From the NCBI GenBank assembly GCA_900768515.1, contig CAAGDG010000004.1, positions 1-13,978 on the forward strand: a stretch of 13,978 bases of DNA. Reading direction: 5' to 3'. Position 1 is the first letter of the stretch, and each line of letters begins with the position of its first letter. Shown here one piece after another: positions 8,078 through 13,978 of this stretch. The translations under genes were made by a program, and so were the position numbers. Below the pieces are notes generated by a model that was not told the DNA's origin, did not search any database, and worked only from the letters and a program-made list of their open reading frames with translations. Source of the DNA: Lentisphaeria bacterium. Lineage in GTDB: Bacteria; Verrucomicrobiota; Lentisphaeria; Victivallales; Victivallaceae.

Positions 8078-8309
8078 TTGGACTGCATTCCATTTGTTTG
8101 GCATCCGGAAAACCGGCGCACGGCGAGGAAGACGCCCGAAGCGGAGACGGAATGGTCCGCTCTCCTTCAGAACCGGCCACCCCATTCCCCATGCGGAATG
8201 TAACCTCTCGGTGCGGCGTCCCGGAACCGGATCCGGCCCGGAACGCTTTCAATCCCTCCTTTCTTCAGAGGGATCAAGGCTTTCTAAGATGCTGATTTAG
8301 TTTATCAAC
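8078..8309 (-). promoter_or_regulatory. Long, hairpin-rich 5' leader of the prs operon
   Basis: This stretch lies between the predicted prs transcription start (about 8309) and the prs ATG and holds no gene I can support. Read as minus-strand RNA it contains a run of local hairpins. A is 8291-8309 (6 bp). B is 8249-8277 (ATCCCTC with GAGGGAT, extended by wobbles), partly burying an AAAGGAGG sequence. C is 8216-8246 (GCGTTCCGG with CCGGGACGC, plus an inner CCG-GATC-CGG). D is 8183-8200 (CATTCC with GGAATG). E is 8143-8165 (nine pairs, one bulged G, loop CCAT). F is 8105-8116 (CCGG-TTTT-CCGG). The GGAATGG strand at 8188-8182 can instead pair with CCATTCC at 8155-8149, so D and that pairing exclude each other. 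A cis-acting RNA element is my inference; high GC could also give chance hairpins. Confidence 0.45.
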
Positions 8310-8315
8310 CTCTTT

Positions 8316-8343
8316 AATATAACGCCCTTCGGCGCTTTTGCAA
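8316..8343 (-). promoter_or_regulatory. Predicted sigma70-type promoter of the prs operon
   Basis: On the minus strand TTGCAA (8343-8338) is followed after 16 nt by TATATT (8321-8316), placing transcription start near 8309. The flanks read GACTTGC, 18 nt, TATATTAA. The same arrangement precedes rpsU. The AT-rich box stands out against the surrounding GC-rich sequence. Confidence 0.6.
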
Positions 8344-8366
8344 GTCAATCCGTCTCTTTTTCTCCT

Positions 8367-8408
8367 CTTTCCCGTAGCGCAGAGGCAGAAACCGCGGCGG
8401 CGGGAAAG
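8367..8408 (-). repeat. Inverted repeat just downstream of the oligopeptidase gene
   Basis: A perfect 8-bp inverted repeat, CTTTCCCG at 8367-8374 and CGGGAAAG at 8401-8408, with a 26-nt GC-rich loop. It begins 1 nt after the pepF stop codon and lies upstream of the prs promoter. On the minus strand it is followed by a purine-rich stretch, not a T-run, so it is not a classic intrinsic terminator; it may protect the mRNA 3' end or be chance. Confidence 0.35.
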
Positions 8409-8409
8409 G

Positions 8410-10185
8410 TCATCCGGCCAGCTCGGCGCGCAGCCGCTTCACCGTCGTGCCGAAATATTCCAACGCCGACGCCACCGGCTCCGGCGTGGAGAGATCGACC
8501 CCGGCGTCCTTCATGATGTCGAGCACGTCCCGGGAGCCTCCCGCCTTCAGGAAACCGAAATACGCCTCCCGCCGGGCCGGATCGCCGGAACGGAGATTCT
8601 GCGCCAGCCGGATCGCCGCCGACATGCCGGTCGCATATTTGTAAACGTAAAAATTGTAGTAGAAATGCGGTATCCGCGCCCATTCGATCCGGATCAGCGG
8701 ATCGGCTTTGACCTGCGGTCCATAGTAGAGTTTGTTCAGTTCAAAATACTTCTCGTCCAGCAGATCCGCCGTGAGCGGCGTCCCACCTTCCGCCAGTTCA
8801 TGCACCAGAAGTTCGAACTCCGCGAACATGGTCTGCCGGAAGATGGTCCCCCGGATCTCGTCCGCCAGATGCCCGAGCAGATAGGCCCGGAAATCGCGAT
8901 CGGAGCTCTCCTCAAGCAGGTGTTCGAAGAGCAGCATCTCGTTGGTGGTGCTCGCCACCTCCGCCACGAAAATGCTGTAGTCGGCGTAGTGGTAGGCCTG
9001 GTTCCGGTTCGAATAGAAACTGTGCATCGAATGCCCCAGTTCGTGCGCCAGCGTGAACACGTCGTTCAATGTCCGGTTGTAGTTGAGCAGCAGATAGGGA
9101 TAGCTGTCAAAACAGCCGCTCGAATAGGCGCCGGAACGCTTCCCGCGTCGTTCCGGCACGTCGATCCACCGCTGGGAAAATGCCAGATCAAGGTTTTTCG
9201 CGTACTCCTCCCCCAGCGGCCGCAGCGCCTTCCGGACCAGATCCACCGCGGCCTCGAACGAATACTCCCGCCGGCAGCCCGGCAGCAGCGGATTGTACAT
9301 GTCGAACATGTCCAGCTCCCTCAGCCCCAGCTTCTCCCGGCGCAACTCCATGTAGTCGTAAAACGCGCCGAGGTGTTCGTGAACCGTCGCGATCAGATTC
9401 CGGTAGACCTCCTCCGGCACACGATCCGGAGCGAGGGCGCGGGCGAGGGCAGACGGGTAGTGGCGCACTTTCGCAATCGTCACATGACGCTTGACCGCAC
9501 CGTCGAGCGTCGCGGCGAAGGTGTTGCGCAGCTTGTCATAGCTGCCGAACATCTTCCGGAACGCGCGCCGGCGCACCTCCCGGTCCGGACTCTCCAGAAA
9601 ACGCCGGTAGCTGCCGTGGGTCAGAGGCAGGAGCTTTCCCTCCTCGCCACGCACCTTGCCGAAATCGAGGTCGGCGTCATTCAGAATCTCGAAAGTCTTG
9701 TCCGGACTGCCGAGCACATCGCCAAGGGTGCCGAGCAGCCGTTCCTCCGGTTCGGAGAGCGTGTGCGGCTTCTCCCGCAGCAGCTCCTCCAGACTCCGCC
9801 GGTAGAACGCCAGCTCCGGCGAGGCCAGAAAACGCGCCATGGTCTCCTCCGGAATCGCCATCACCTCCGGTTCAAACCAGGCGCTGGTTTCGGAAAGCGA
9901 CGCAAAGAGCGCCTCCACCCGGTCCTGACGCGCCCGGTTGGCGTTGTCAGCCGTGTTCTCATCGGAGCGCAGATGCGCATAAACATAGACCTTCTCGCCG
10001 AGCCGTTCAAACTCGTCGAGCGCAGCAATCGCGTCACGCATTACCGCGGGCGACTCCGACAACCGCCCGCGAAAGGCGAGAAACGCCTCGGCCAGCGGCC
10101 GTATCCGGTTGAAATCATGCTCCCAGGCGGCCAGATCGCCGTAGAGAGCGGCAAGATCCCAGGTTTCCTTTCCAGTCATCTTCAT
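8410..10185 (-). CDS. pepF: Oligoendopeptidase F, M3-family zinc metallopeptidase
   Basis: Cytoplasmic zinc peptidase that cleaves short oligopeptides. From the chosen start the product is 591 residues, normal for PepF. It opens with the family WDLAALY segment and carries the zinc site HELGHSMHS with H381, E382 and H385, plus the third ligand E409 in FVAEVAST. The M3 C-terminal lobe follows (IEWARIPHFYYNFYVYKYATG). There is no signal peptide. Start choice: the frame extends to an ATG at 10227 that shares one base with the upstream gene's stop (TGATG). The ATG at 10185 has GAAGAGG 5 nt upstream and gives the usual short lead to WDL; an ATG at 10203 is also possible. It is the second gene of a two-gene unit with the secreted glycosidase, so it may process peptides in the same nutritional condition, but that is inference. 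Confidence 0.93.
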   Translation of the reverse strand: MKMTGKETWDLAALYGDLAAWEHDFNRIRPLAEAFLAFRGRLSESPAVMRDAIAALDEFERLGEKVYVYAHLRSDENTADNANRARQDRVEALFASLSETSAWFEPEVMAIPEETMARFLASPELAFYRRSLEELLREKPHTLSEPEERLLGTLGDVLGSPDKTFEILNDADLDFGKVRGEEGKLLPLTHGSYRRFLESPDREVRRRAFRKMFGSYDKLRNTFAATLDGAVKRHVTIAKVRHYPSALARALAPDRVPEEVYRNLIATVHEHLGAFYDYMELRREKLGLRELDMFDMYNPLLPGCRREYSFEAAVDLVRKALRPLGEEYAKNLDLAFSQRWIDVPERRGKRSGAYSSGCFDSYPYLLLNYNRTLNDVFTLAHELGHSMHSFYSNRNQAYHYADYSIFVAEVASTTNEMLLFEHLLEESSDRDFRAYLLGHLADEIRGTIFRQTMFAEFELLVHELAEGGTPLTADLLDEKYFELNKLYYGPQVKADPLIRIEWARIPHFYYNFYVYKYATGMSAAIRLAQNLRSGDPARREAYFGFLKAGGSRDVLDIMKDAGVDLSTPEPVASALEYFGTTVKRLRAELAG

Positions 10186-10226
10186 TCGAACCTCTTCTTC
10201 CATAATTGTCGCGGGCCTCCCCGCCA

Positions 10227-13200
10227 TCACTTCTCCGCAACCACTTCAAAAAACAGGGAAACACCATCCCTGGCGGTATCCACCCGGAACACCGCCCGAT
10301 CTCCCTCCACCGCGACCGGTTCGATCTTCTTGAGCCGGTTTCCGGCCAGATCAAGCGGATAGAGCTGAAGCTTCTCCGCCTGCCGGTTGCGCAATGCCAC
10401 AGTGAAAACACCGGTACGCAACAACGTCGGCAATCCGCCGGCCTTGAACCGGACCTCACGCTCAGGACCGGCGCACTCCATCCCGGACGCCAGCGCGTCG
10501 GTCGCATAGACGACGGTCAGCCGCTCCGCCTCCCGAATCGGCTTCATTCCATCGATGGCGACAACCGCCAGATTACCGGGGCGGCTCATTTCGCGAATCT
10601 CGAAGTCCGCAAGTTCGGCGGTGGTGCCGGCCTCGGCGCAAACTCCCTGAAGCCGGGGCGTGTTGACCGAAAGAAAATTCCGGGAGGTATCCATGAAGAG
10701 TTCACCGGTCTCGCTCTCGAAAAGGTGGGAACCGTCGCTCCGGTTGGATTCCGGAAGAATGCCGCTCCGTTTGAGCAGCGCCACATCGGCGGTGGCGTCC
10801 CCCGCGTTCTCAACCGTCCGGGAAAAGCCGGAACTTTCCGTGACAACCTGCGTCGAACCATTGCGATCGAGCAGCAGCTCCCGCTTCCGGGCCGGCAGTT
10901 GCGGCCTGCCGTCTTCGGTGCACTCGACCGAAAAGCCGGTCATCAGGGCGAGACGGGTCTGCGCGGGGGACAGTCCGCTCCGGGCGTCGGCGGATTTTCT
11001 GACGTCGCCGGCATTGATTCCGATCCGCACCGAGGTTCGCGCTTCCGTGACGTCCCCGCGGACGTAAGCGAAAAAGGTCAGATATTCCGCAGCCAGTCCG
11101 ATCGGATCGGTAAAGAGCCCGAACGAACGTGTCACCACCCCCTCCCGCAGCGAAAACGGCGAGGCGTGGCAGGTGATGCCGTCAAATCCCTGAAACGCGG
11201 CGTAGGCGCCGGTCACGAACGCCTGTTCATACCGATAGCGGTTCCAGTAGACGTGCCCGTGTTCGGTGATGATCATCGGCTTGCCGGCGAGCCGGGTCGA
11301 GGCGAAATCCCGGAACACCTGTCCGGCGGTCCCGATCGAACTGCGCTGCTGCATGAGTTCCGAACCGTCCGAATAACGGACCGGGTGGTCATGATAACTG
11401 TTCATCGCCACATAATCGGCTTCGGTCCGGATCAGATTGTAGTGCTGGTCCTTGAGCATGTTGTAATTGGCAAGCCAGCCACGGTATCCCATCTCGTTGA
11501 GCTGCTCCCGGTACCAGTGCAGCGTATCAAGCTCCACCTTGCTGATGAAGGCGGCGACGTCGTTATCCTGATAATTGTTCGGCGGGAAGGTGGGAACCTC
11601 CTCAAACTTGGCATAACGGGTTCCCTTGGCCTGGTTGTATTTTTCGATGGAACCGTAACGATCCGCCAGAAACTTCCGCCAGGCGGGACCATTGAGGTCC
11701 TCGCGGAACGGACGCCGGAACGCAAACTCCTGCTCGTTGAAGCCGACCGCCATCACCAGAATCGGATCATCGATCAACCGGGTCCCGGTGTAAGGGTTCT
11801 TCCGGCAGAGGATCTGTTCCACCCCTTTGCGCCAGTTCTCCCGGGCGGCCGGATCGAAATGAAGCTCGTTTTTCTTGAGGTTGCGGTCCTCCATCTGCCA
11901 GATCGCGCCCGGAGAATAGCCGTTCCAGCTGGTCATCAGATCAAAGAGCAGATAGATTCCGTTCCGTTTCATCTCGGCAATCAGAAAGTCGAAGTTGTCG
12001 AGGTTCTTCTGGTTGAATTCAAGGTCCCGCTTCGCCCCCTGCATCAGAATGCTGTCGAGAAAGTGAGGACGCAGCATGTTGTATCCGTTCTTCCGGAGCT
12101 CCTGAACATAGAGCTTGATGTCCTCGTGGGAGTTGAACGGCTCTTCCATCGCGCAGGTGAAGAACCGGACCGGCCGGTCCGGTTCTTTTTCGAAGGCGAA
12201 ACGCCCTTCCCGGTTGATGATCAACCGGCCGCGATCCCCGCACTGCTCTTTCCGCAGCCAGCCGCTGACGTCGAGCGCGGATCCCGCTTTGCGCATGTTG
12301 CGCGGCACCCGCTGGATCGGCCGCCACTCCTCGTCGGCCGCAACCACGTGCGGCTTATCCTCCGGAAATGTGACATCGAGATCGGAAAGAGTCACCCCCA
12401 TGATGATCCAGATCGGCTGCGCCCCGCCGGCGTTGAATGTAATCTTTGAAATCCGTCCCAGCGCCGGATTGATCGGAAATTTTGACAGGTAGAGGCCGAC
12501 GCTACCCCCTTCCGCCGTCTGCGACCGCAATCCGACGTAGCCGTTTTTCAAGCTGTGGGGATGCCACCAGTCTTTGACATCGACCCCGTCCACCATCTCA
12601 ATCGTTCCGGTCCGGCCGTTTTCGCCGTGCAGCGTCAGATTGCCGACCGGCATCGCGCCGCCCCAGCAGATCGTATGCATCAGATAAAGGTTGCGCGCGG
12701 CAACCGCCGGAACGACCGGCAGCTCCGCCTTCTCGAGACCCGCCGGAAACTGTGTCGAACGCAGCACGATCACATTCTTCTCCCCCCGCGCCAGAGAAAA
12801 GGGCACGCCGTAGAAAAGATTCCGGTTCAAATAGCGCTCAAAGCCGCGACCGTCATTGCCCGGTCCCTGGTCGGACCACCCCCCGACACCGTCGCCGGCC
12901 TTTTCATCGCGCAGTCCCATGTTGGCGGCGGAGAGTTCCACCGGTTGCCCGAGTGACTCCAGCTTCAAGTTGCGAATCCACAACTTTCCCGCGGAATCCT
13001 GAAACCCCAGGACCAGACGCGCGGAATCCAGATTGGAATTCGCCCGGAACACCCGGTCGAACGATTGCCAGTCAAAGGTTCCGGTCGGGACGTCCACCGT
13101 CAGCCACTGCGTATCTTTTCCTGAGGAAAGCACCAGCATGATCTTGCCGCCGAAGTAGGGTTTCGCACCGGGAAGAATCGCCTCGCCCTTCATCTCACCG

Positions 13201-13442
13201 GAGATACGCAGGATCTTTCCGGAAAGATCTTCGGGACGAAACGTCTTTGTGATGCACCGCGTGCCCTGCACCCGATCAGGCTGGACAATCTCCAGGGAAC
13301 CATTCGCCACCTGCGCCCCGGGCAGAGAACTCCAGCCTTCCGGCAAATTCTCACCGTCAAACCGATCGTCCACCAGAACCGCTCCGGCCAGCGAACAGCC
13401 GATTCCCAGAGCCAAGAGAAAAGAGAGCAAACGTTTTCCCAT
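10227..13442 (-). CDS. Large secreted multidomain clan GH-A-like glycoside hydrolase, family unassigned
   Basis: A 1071-residue exported protein. The N-terminus MGKRLLSFLLALGIGCSLAGA is a clear signal peptide, probably cleaved near residue 21. Residues about 22-165 look like a beta-sandwich carbohydrate-binding module (DDRFDGENLPEGWSSLPG). Residues about 170-360 form a second beta-rich module containing GGWSDQGPGND (187-197), a pattern I associate with secreted PVC-group proteins. Residues about 425-800 look like a TIM barrel: LRPHFLDS (457-464), the likely acid/base N569-E570 in MAVGFNEQEF, and the likely nucleophile E727 in KPMIITEHG. A beta-rich C-terminal region (about 800-1071) includes TGELF...LSVNTPRLQG. 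Asn-Glu plus a later strand-end Glu fits clan GH-A retaining enzymes (GH5-, GH39- or GH42-like). Substrate is unknown. The ATG at 13442 has AAAGGA 6 nt upstream. The stop overlaps the next gene's earliest ATG. Confidence 0.85.
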   Translation of the reverse strand: MGKRLLSFLLALGIGCSLAGAVLVDDRFDGENLPEGWSSLPGAQVANGSLEIVQPDRVQGTRCITKTFRPEDLSGKILRISGEMKGEAILPGAKPYFGGKIMLVLSSGKDTQWLTVDVPTGTFDWQSFDRVFRANSNLDSARLVLGFQDSAGKLWIRNLKLESLGQPVELSAANMGLRDEKAGDGVGGWSDQGPGNDGRGFERYLNRNLFYGVPFSLARGEKNVIVLRSTQFPAGLEKAELPVVPAVAARNLYLMHTICWGGAMPVGNLTLHGENGRTGTIEMVDGVDVKDWWHPHSLKNGYVGLRSQTAEGGSVGLYLSKFPINPALGRISKITFNAGGAQPIWIIMGVTLSDLDVTFPEDKPHVVAADEEWRPIQRVPRNMRKAGSALDVSGWLRKEQCGDRGRLIINREGRFAFEKEPDRPVRFFTCAMEEPFNSHEDIKLYVQELRKNGYNMLRPHFLDSILMQGAKRDLEFNQKNLDNFDFLIAEMKRNGIYLLFDLMTSWNGYSPGAIWQMEDRNLKKNELHFDPAARENWRKGVEQILCRKNPYTGTRLIDDPILVMAVGFNEQEFAFRRPFREDLNGPAWRKFLADRYGSIEKYNQAKGTRYAKFEEVPTFPPNNYQDNDVAAFISKVELDTLHWYREQLNEMGYRGWLANYNMLKDQHYNLIRTEADYVAMNSYHDHPVRYSDGSELMQQRSSIGTAGQVFRDFASTRLAGKPMIITEHGHVYWNRYRYEQAFVTGAYAAFQGFDGITCHASPFSLREGVVTRSFGLFTDPIGLAAEYLTFFAYVRGDVTEARTSVRIGINAGDVRKSADARSGLSPAQTRLALMTGFSVECTEDGRPQLPARKRELLLDRNGSTQVVTESSGFSRTVENAGDATADVALLKRSGILPESNRSDGSHLFESETGELFMDTSRNFLSVNTPRLQGVCAEAGTTAELADFEIREMSRPGNLAVVAIDGMKPIREAERLTVVYATDALASGMECAGPEREVRFKAGGLPTLLRTGVFTVALRNRQAEKLQLYPLDLAGNRLKKIEPVAVEGDRAVFRVDTARDGVSLFFEVVAEK

Positions 13443-13477
13443 GATCTTTCCTTTCCATCCACCTTGACCGCGACATC

Positions 13478-13495
13478 ATGATATAATGATATAAT
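13478..13495. repeat. AT-rich 8-bp direct repeat over the glycosidase promoter
   Basis: The unit ATGATATA is repeated 2.25 times without mismatch (13478-13495). It covers the predicted -10 box and start site of the glycosidase gene, and the palindrome ATCATGAT (13475-13482) overlaps its edge. This position would suit a repressor operator; no regulator gene is adjacent, so the function is inferred. Confidence 0.4.
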
Positions 13496-13519
13496 AGTTT
13501 ATGAAATCGGGAAAAGCAA
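13491..13519 (-). promoter_or_regulatory. Predicted promoter of the glycosidase-pepF unit
   Basis: On the minus strand TTGCTT (13519-13514) is followed after 17 nt by TATTAT (13496-13491). Predicted start is near 13484, giving a leader of about 42 nt. The preceding CTTGCTTTT matches the rpsU promoter's upstream element. The interval lies just past the rpsU terminator, so this gene starts its own transcript. Confidence 0.55.
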
Positions 13520-13540
13520 GACTCCGCCCGGGAATTCCTG

Positions 13541-13580
13541 AAAAAGAAAATGCCGGAACGATTGTTTCCGTTCCGGCATT
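13541..13580 (-). terminator. Intrinsic terminator of rpsU
   Basis: A perfect 12-bp inverted repeat, AATGCCGGAACG (13549-13560) and CGTTCCGGCATT (13569-13580), with an 8-nt loop. On the minus strand it is followed by TTTTCTTTTT, a good U-tract. It sits 22 nt past the rpsU stop codon and separates rpsU from the glycosidase gene. The plus strand has no T-run after it. Confidence 0.9.
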
Positions 13581-13602
13581 CGCCTGTCAAGCACCCCACC
13601 CA

Positions 13603-13770
13603 TTACCGGTGGCGCTGCTTCGCCTCCCGACGCTTGACTTCGCTCGGCTTCTCATAGTGACGCCGGTTGCGAAGCTCCTTGAGGGTGCCTTCCTTGTCCA
13701 GCTTCTTCTTCAGCCGGCGGAGAGCGCGATCGATGATTTCACCTTTCTTCACGCGAACTTCGGTATCCAT
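13603..13770 (-). CDS. rpsU: 30S ribosomal protein bS21
   Basis: Small basic protein of the 30S platform near the 3' end of 16S rRNA, important for initiation. The translation is 55 residues, starting MDTEVRVKKGEIIDRALRRL and ending KREAKQRHR-like (…VKRREAKQRHR). It shows the bS21 pattern: an acidic-start strand, the DRALRRLKKK helix, then LKELRNRRHYEKPSE and a highly basic C-terminus. The ATG at 13770 has a strong ribosome-binding site, AAAGGGGGTGAG, ending about 6 nt upstream. It is monocistronic, with its own promoter and terminator, about 170 nt downstream of the 5S rRNA gene on the same strand. Confidence 0.95.
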   Translation of the reverse strand: MDTEVRVKKGEIIDRALRRLKKKLDKEGTLKELRNRRHYEKPSEVKRREAKQRHR

Positions 13771-13823
13771 AACAAACTCACCCCCTTTGCATCGGATGTT
13801 ATTGTTTCAACATATATTGTATT

Positions 13824-13851
13824 AATATATTTCGATTTCCGGAAAAAGCAA
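13824..13851 (-). promoter_or_regulatory. Predicted sigma70-type promoter of rpsU
   Basis: On the minus strand TTGCTT (13851-13846) is followed after 16 nt by TATATT (13829-13824), with start near 13817 and a leader of about 47 nt. The wider pattern GACTTGC, 18 nt, TATATTAA is the same as at prs. Further AT-rich boxes downstream (TACAAT, TATATG) could serve as alternative -10 elements. Confidence 0.55.
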
Positions 13852-13889
13852 GTCCCGACGTGTAAAGTTGTGGGATTCGATATTCCGGG

Positions 13890-13933
13890 AAAAAAAAGAC
13901 CCGTCATAGCGCGTGCGAAACGCAATGACGGGT
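13890..13933 (-). terminator. Intrinsic terminator of the rRNA operon
   Basis: ATGACGGGT (13925-13933) pairs perfectly with ACCCGTCAT (13899-13907), and the inner part adds GCGT with ACGC. On the minus strand the stem is followed by eight T residues (13897-13890). It begins about 9 nt after the 5S 3' end, so it ends the rRNA transcript and isolates rpsU from it. Confidence 0.9.
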
Positions 13934-13942
13934 AAAAAAATT

Positions 13943-13978
13943 TCCGGCGCCGTGCTACTCTCCCATAGTCAAATATAC
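13943..13978 (-). rRNA. rrf: 5S rRNA, 3' end only (cut by window edge)
   Basis: The minus strand reads CTATGGGAGAGTAGCACGGC and then GCCGGA before an AT-rich tail. The GGGAGAGTAG box followed by a G/C-rich closing strand is the hallmark of the 5S rRNA 3' part (loop E/helix IV through helix I). About 36 nt are present; the remaining ~80 nt and presumably 23S lie to the right. The exact 3' end is uncertain by a few bases. The immediately following terminator supports an operon end here. Confidence 0.82.

Noticed and set aside
8078..8185. N-terminal extension of Prs from in-frame ATGs at 8185 or 8104
   Set aside because: The extra residues are not part of the Prs family and the DNA there forms leader hairpins; homology starts at the ATG at 8077.
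7935..8252. Minus-strand 105-codon frame beginning with TTG just after AAAGGAGG in the prs leader
   Set aside because: The ribosome-binding site is only 2 nt from the TTG, too close, and the frame runs out of phase through the conserved start of prs.
8326..8340. Small hairpin CGCC-CTTC-GGCG followed by CTTTT on the plus strand, as a terminator
   Set aside because: The stem is only 4 bp and no plus-strand gene precedes it; it lies inside the spacer of the predicted prs promoter.
8338..10362. Plus-strand open frame of 674 codons antisense to pepF
   Set aside because: Shadow of the M3 peptidase gene; composition is biased to Arg, His and Gln with no plausible fold signature.
10206..12449. Plus-strand open frame of 747 codons antisense to the glycosidase gene
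   Set aside because: Shadow frame; the minus strand encodes a signal peptide and catalytic motifs, the plus strand nothing recognisable.
1..13978. CRISPR arrays, tRNA genes, insertion sequences, phage or defence genes
   Set aside because: I saw no spaced direct repeats, cloverleaf sequences, transposase motifs or terminal inverted repeats anywhere in the window.

Overview
The window is a contiguous, almost fully coding stretch, and every recognisable gene lies on the minus strand. It suggests a GC-rich Gram-negative bacterium: an outer-membrane BamA is present, the bL25 and bS21 genes are bacterial, and promoters are AT-rich against a high-GC coding background. A large secreted glycosidase-like protein carries a module of the GGW(T/S)DQGPxND type that I associate with secreted proteins of the PVC superphylum. 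My best guess is Lentisphaerota (Victivallis-like) or a related PVC lineage. This is inference only, since no diagnostic 16S sequence is included.

Layout in transcription order, right to left. The right edge holds the 3' end of a 5S rRNA and its intrinsic terminator. Next is rpsU (bS21) with its own promoter and a perfect 12-bp terminator hairpin. Then comes a two-gene unit: a 1071-residue secreted clan GH-A-like glycoside hydrolase, overlapping by one base an M3-family oligoendopeptidase F. A 332-bp gene-free interval follows; it carries a good promoter and an unusually structured leader of about 230 nt upstream of prs.

From prs leftwards runs what looks like one ten-gene transcription unit: prs, rplY/ctc, pth, rpsF, ssb, rpsR, rplI, dnaB, bamA and mazG (cut by the left edge). 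Gaps are 2 to 62 nt and I see no internal terminator. It joins two classic conserved blocks (prs-ctc-pth and rpsF-ssb-rpsR-rplI-dnaB), then adds the outer-membrane assembly factor BamA and a nucleotide-pyrophosphate hydrolase. The content links PRPP and nucleotide supply, translation, replication and envelope biogenesis, which is growth-rate housekeeping.

Most of the window is ordinary. The points worth a second look are the structured prs leader, which includes two mutually exclusive pairings; a shared promoter architecture (CTTGC followed 18-19 nt later by a TATATT/TATTAT box) in front of prs, rpsU and the glycosidase gene; the poorly classified glycosidase itself; and its translational coupling to a cytoplasmic peptidase. 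I found no CRISPR array, insertion sequence, tRNA, or phage or defence gene.
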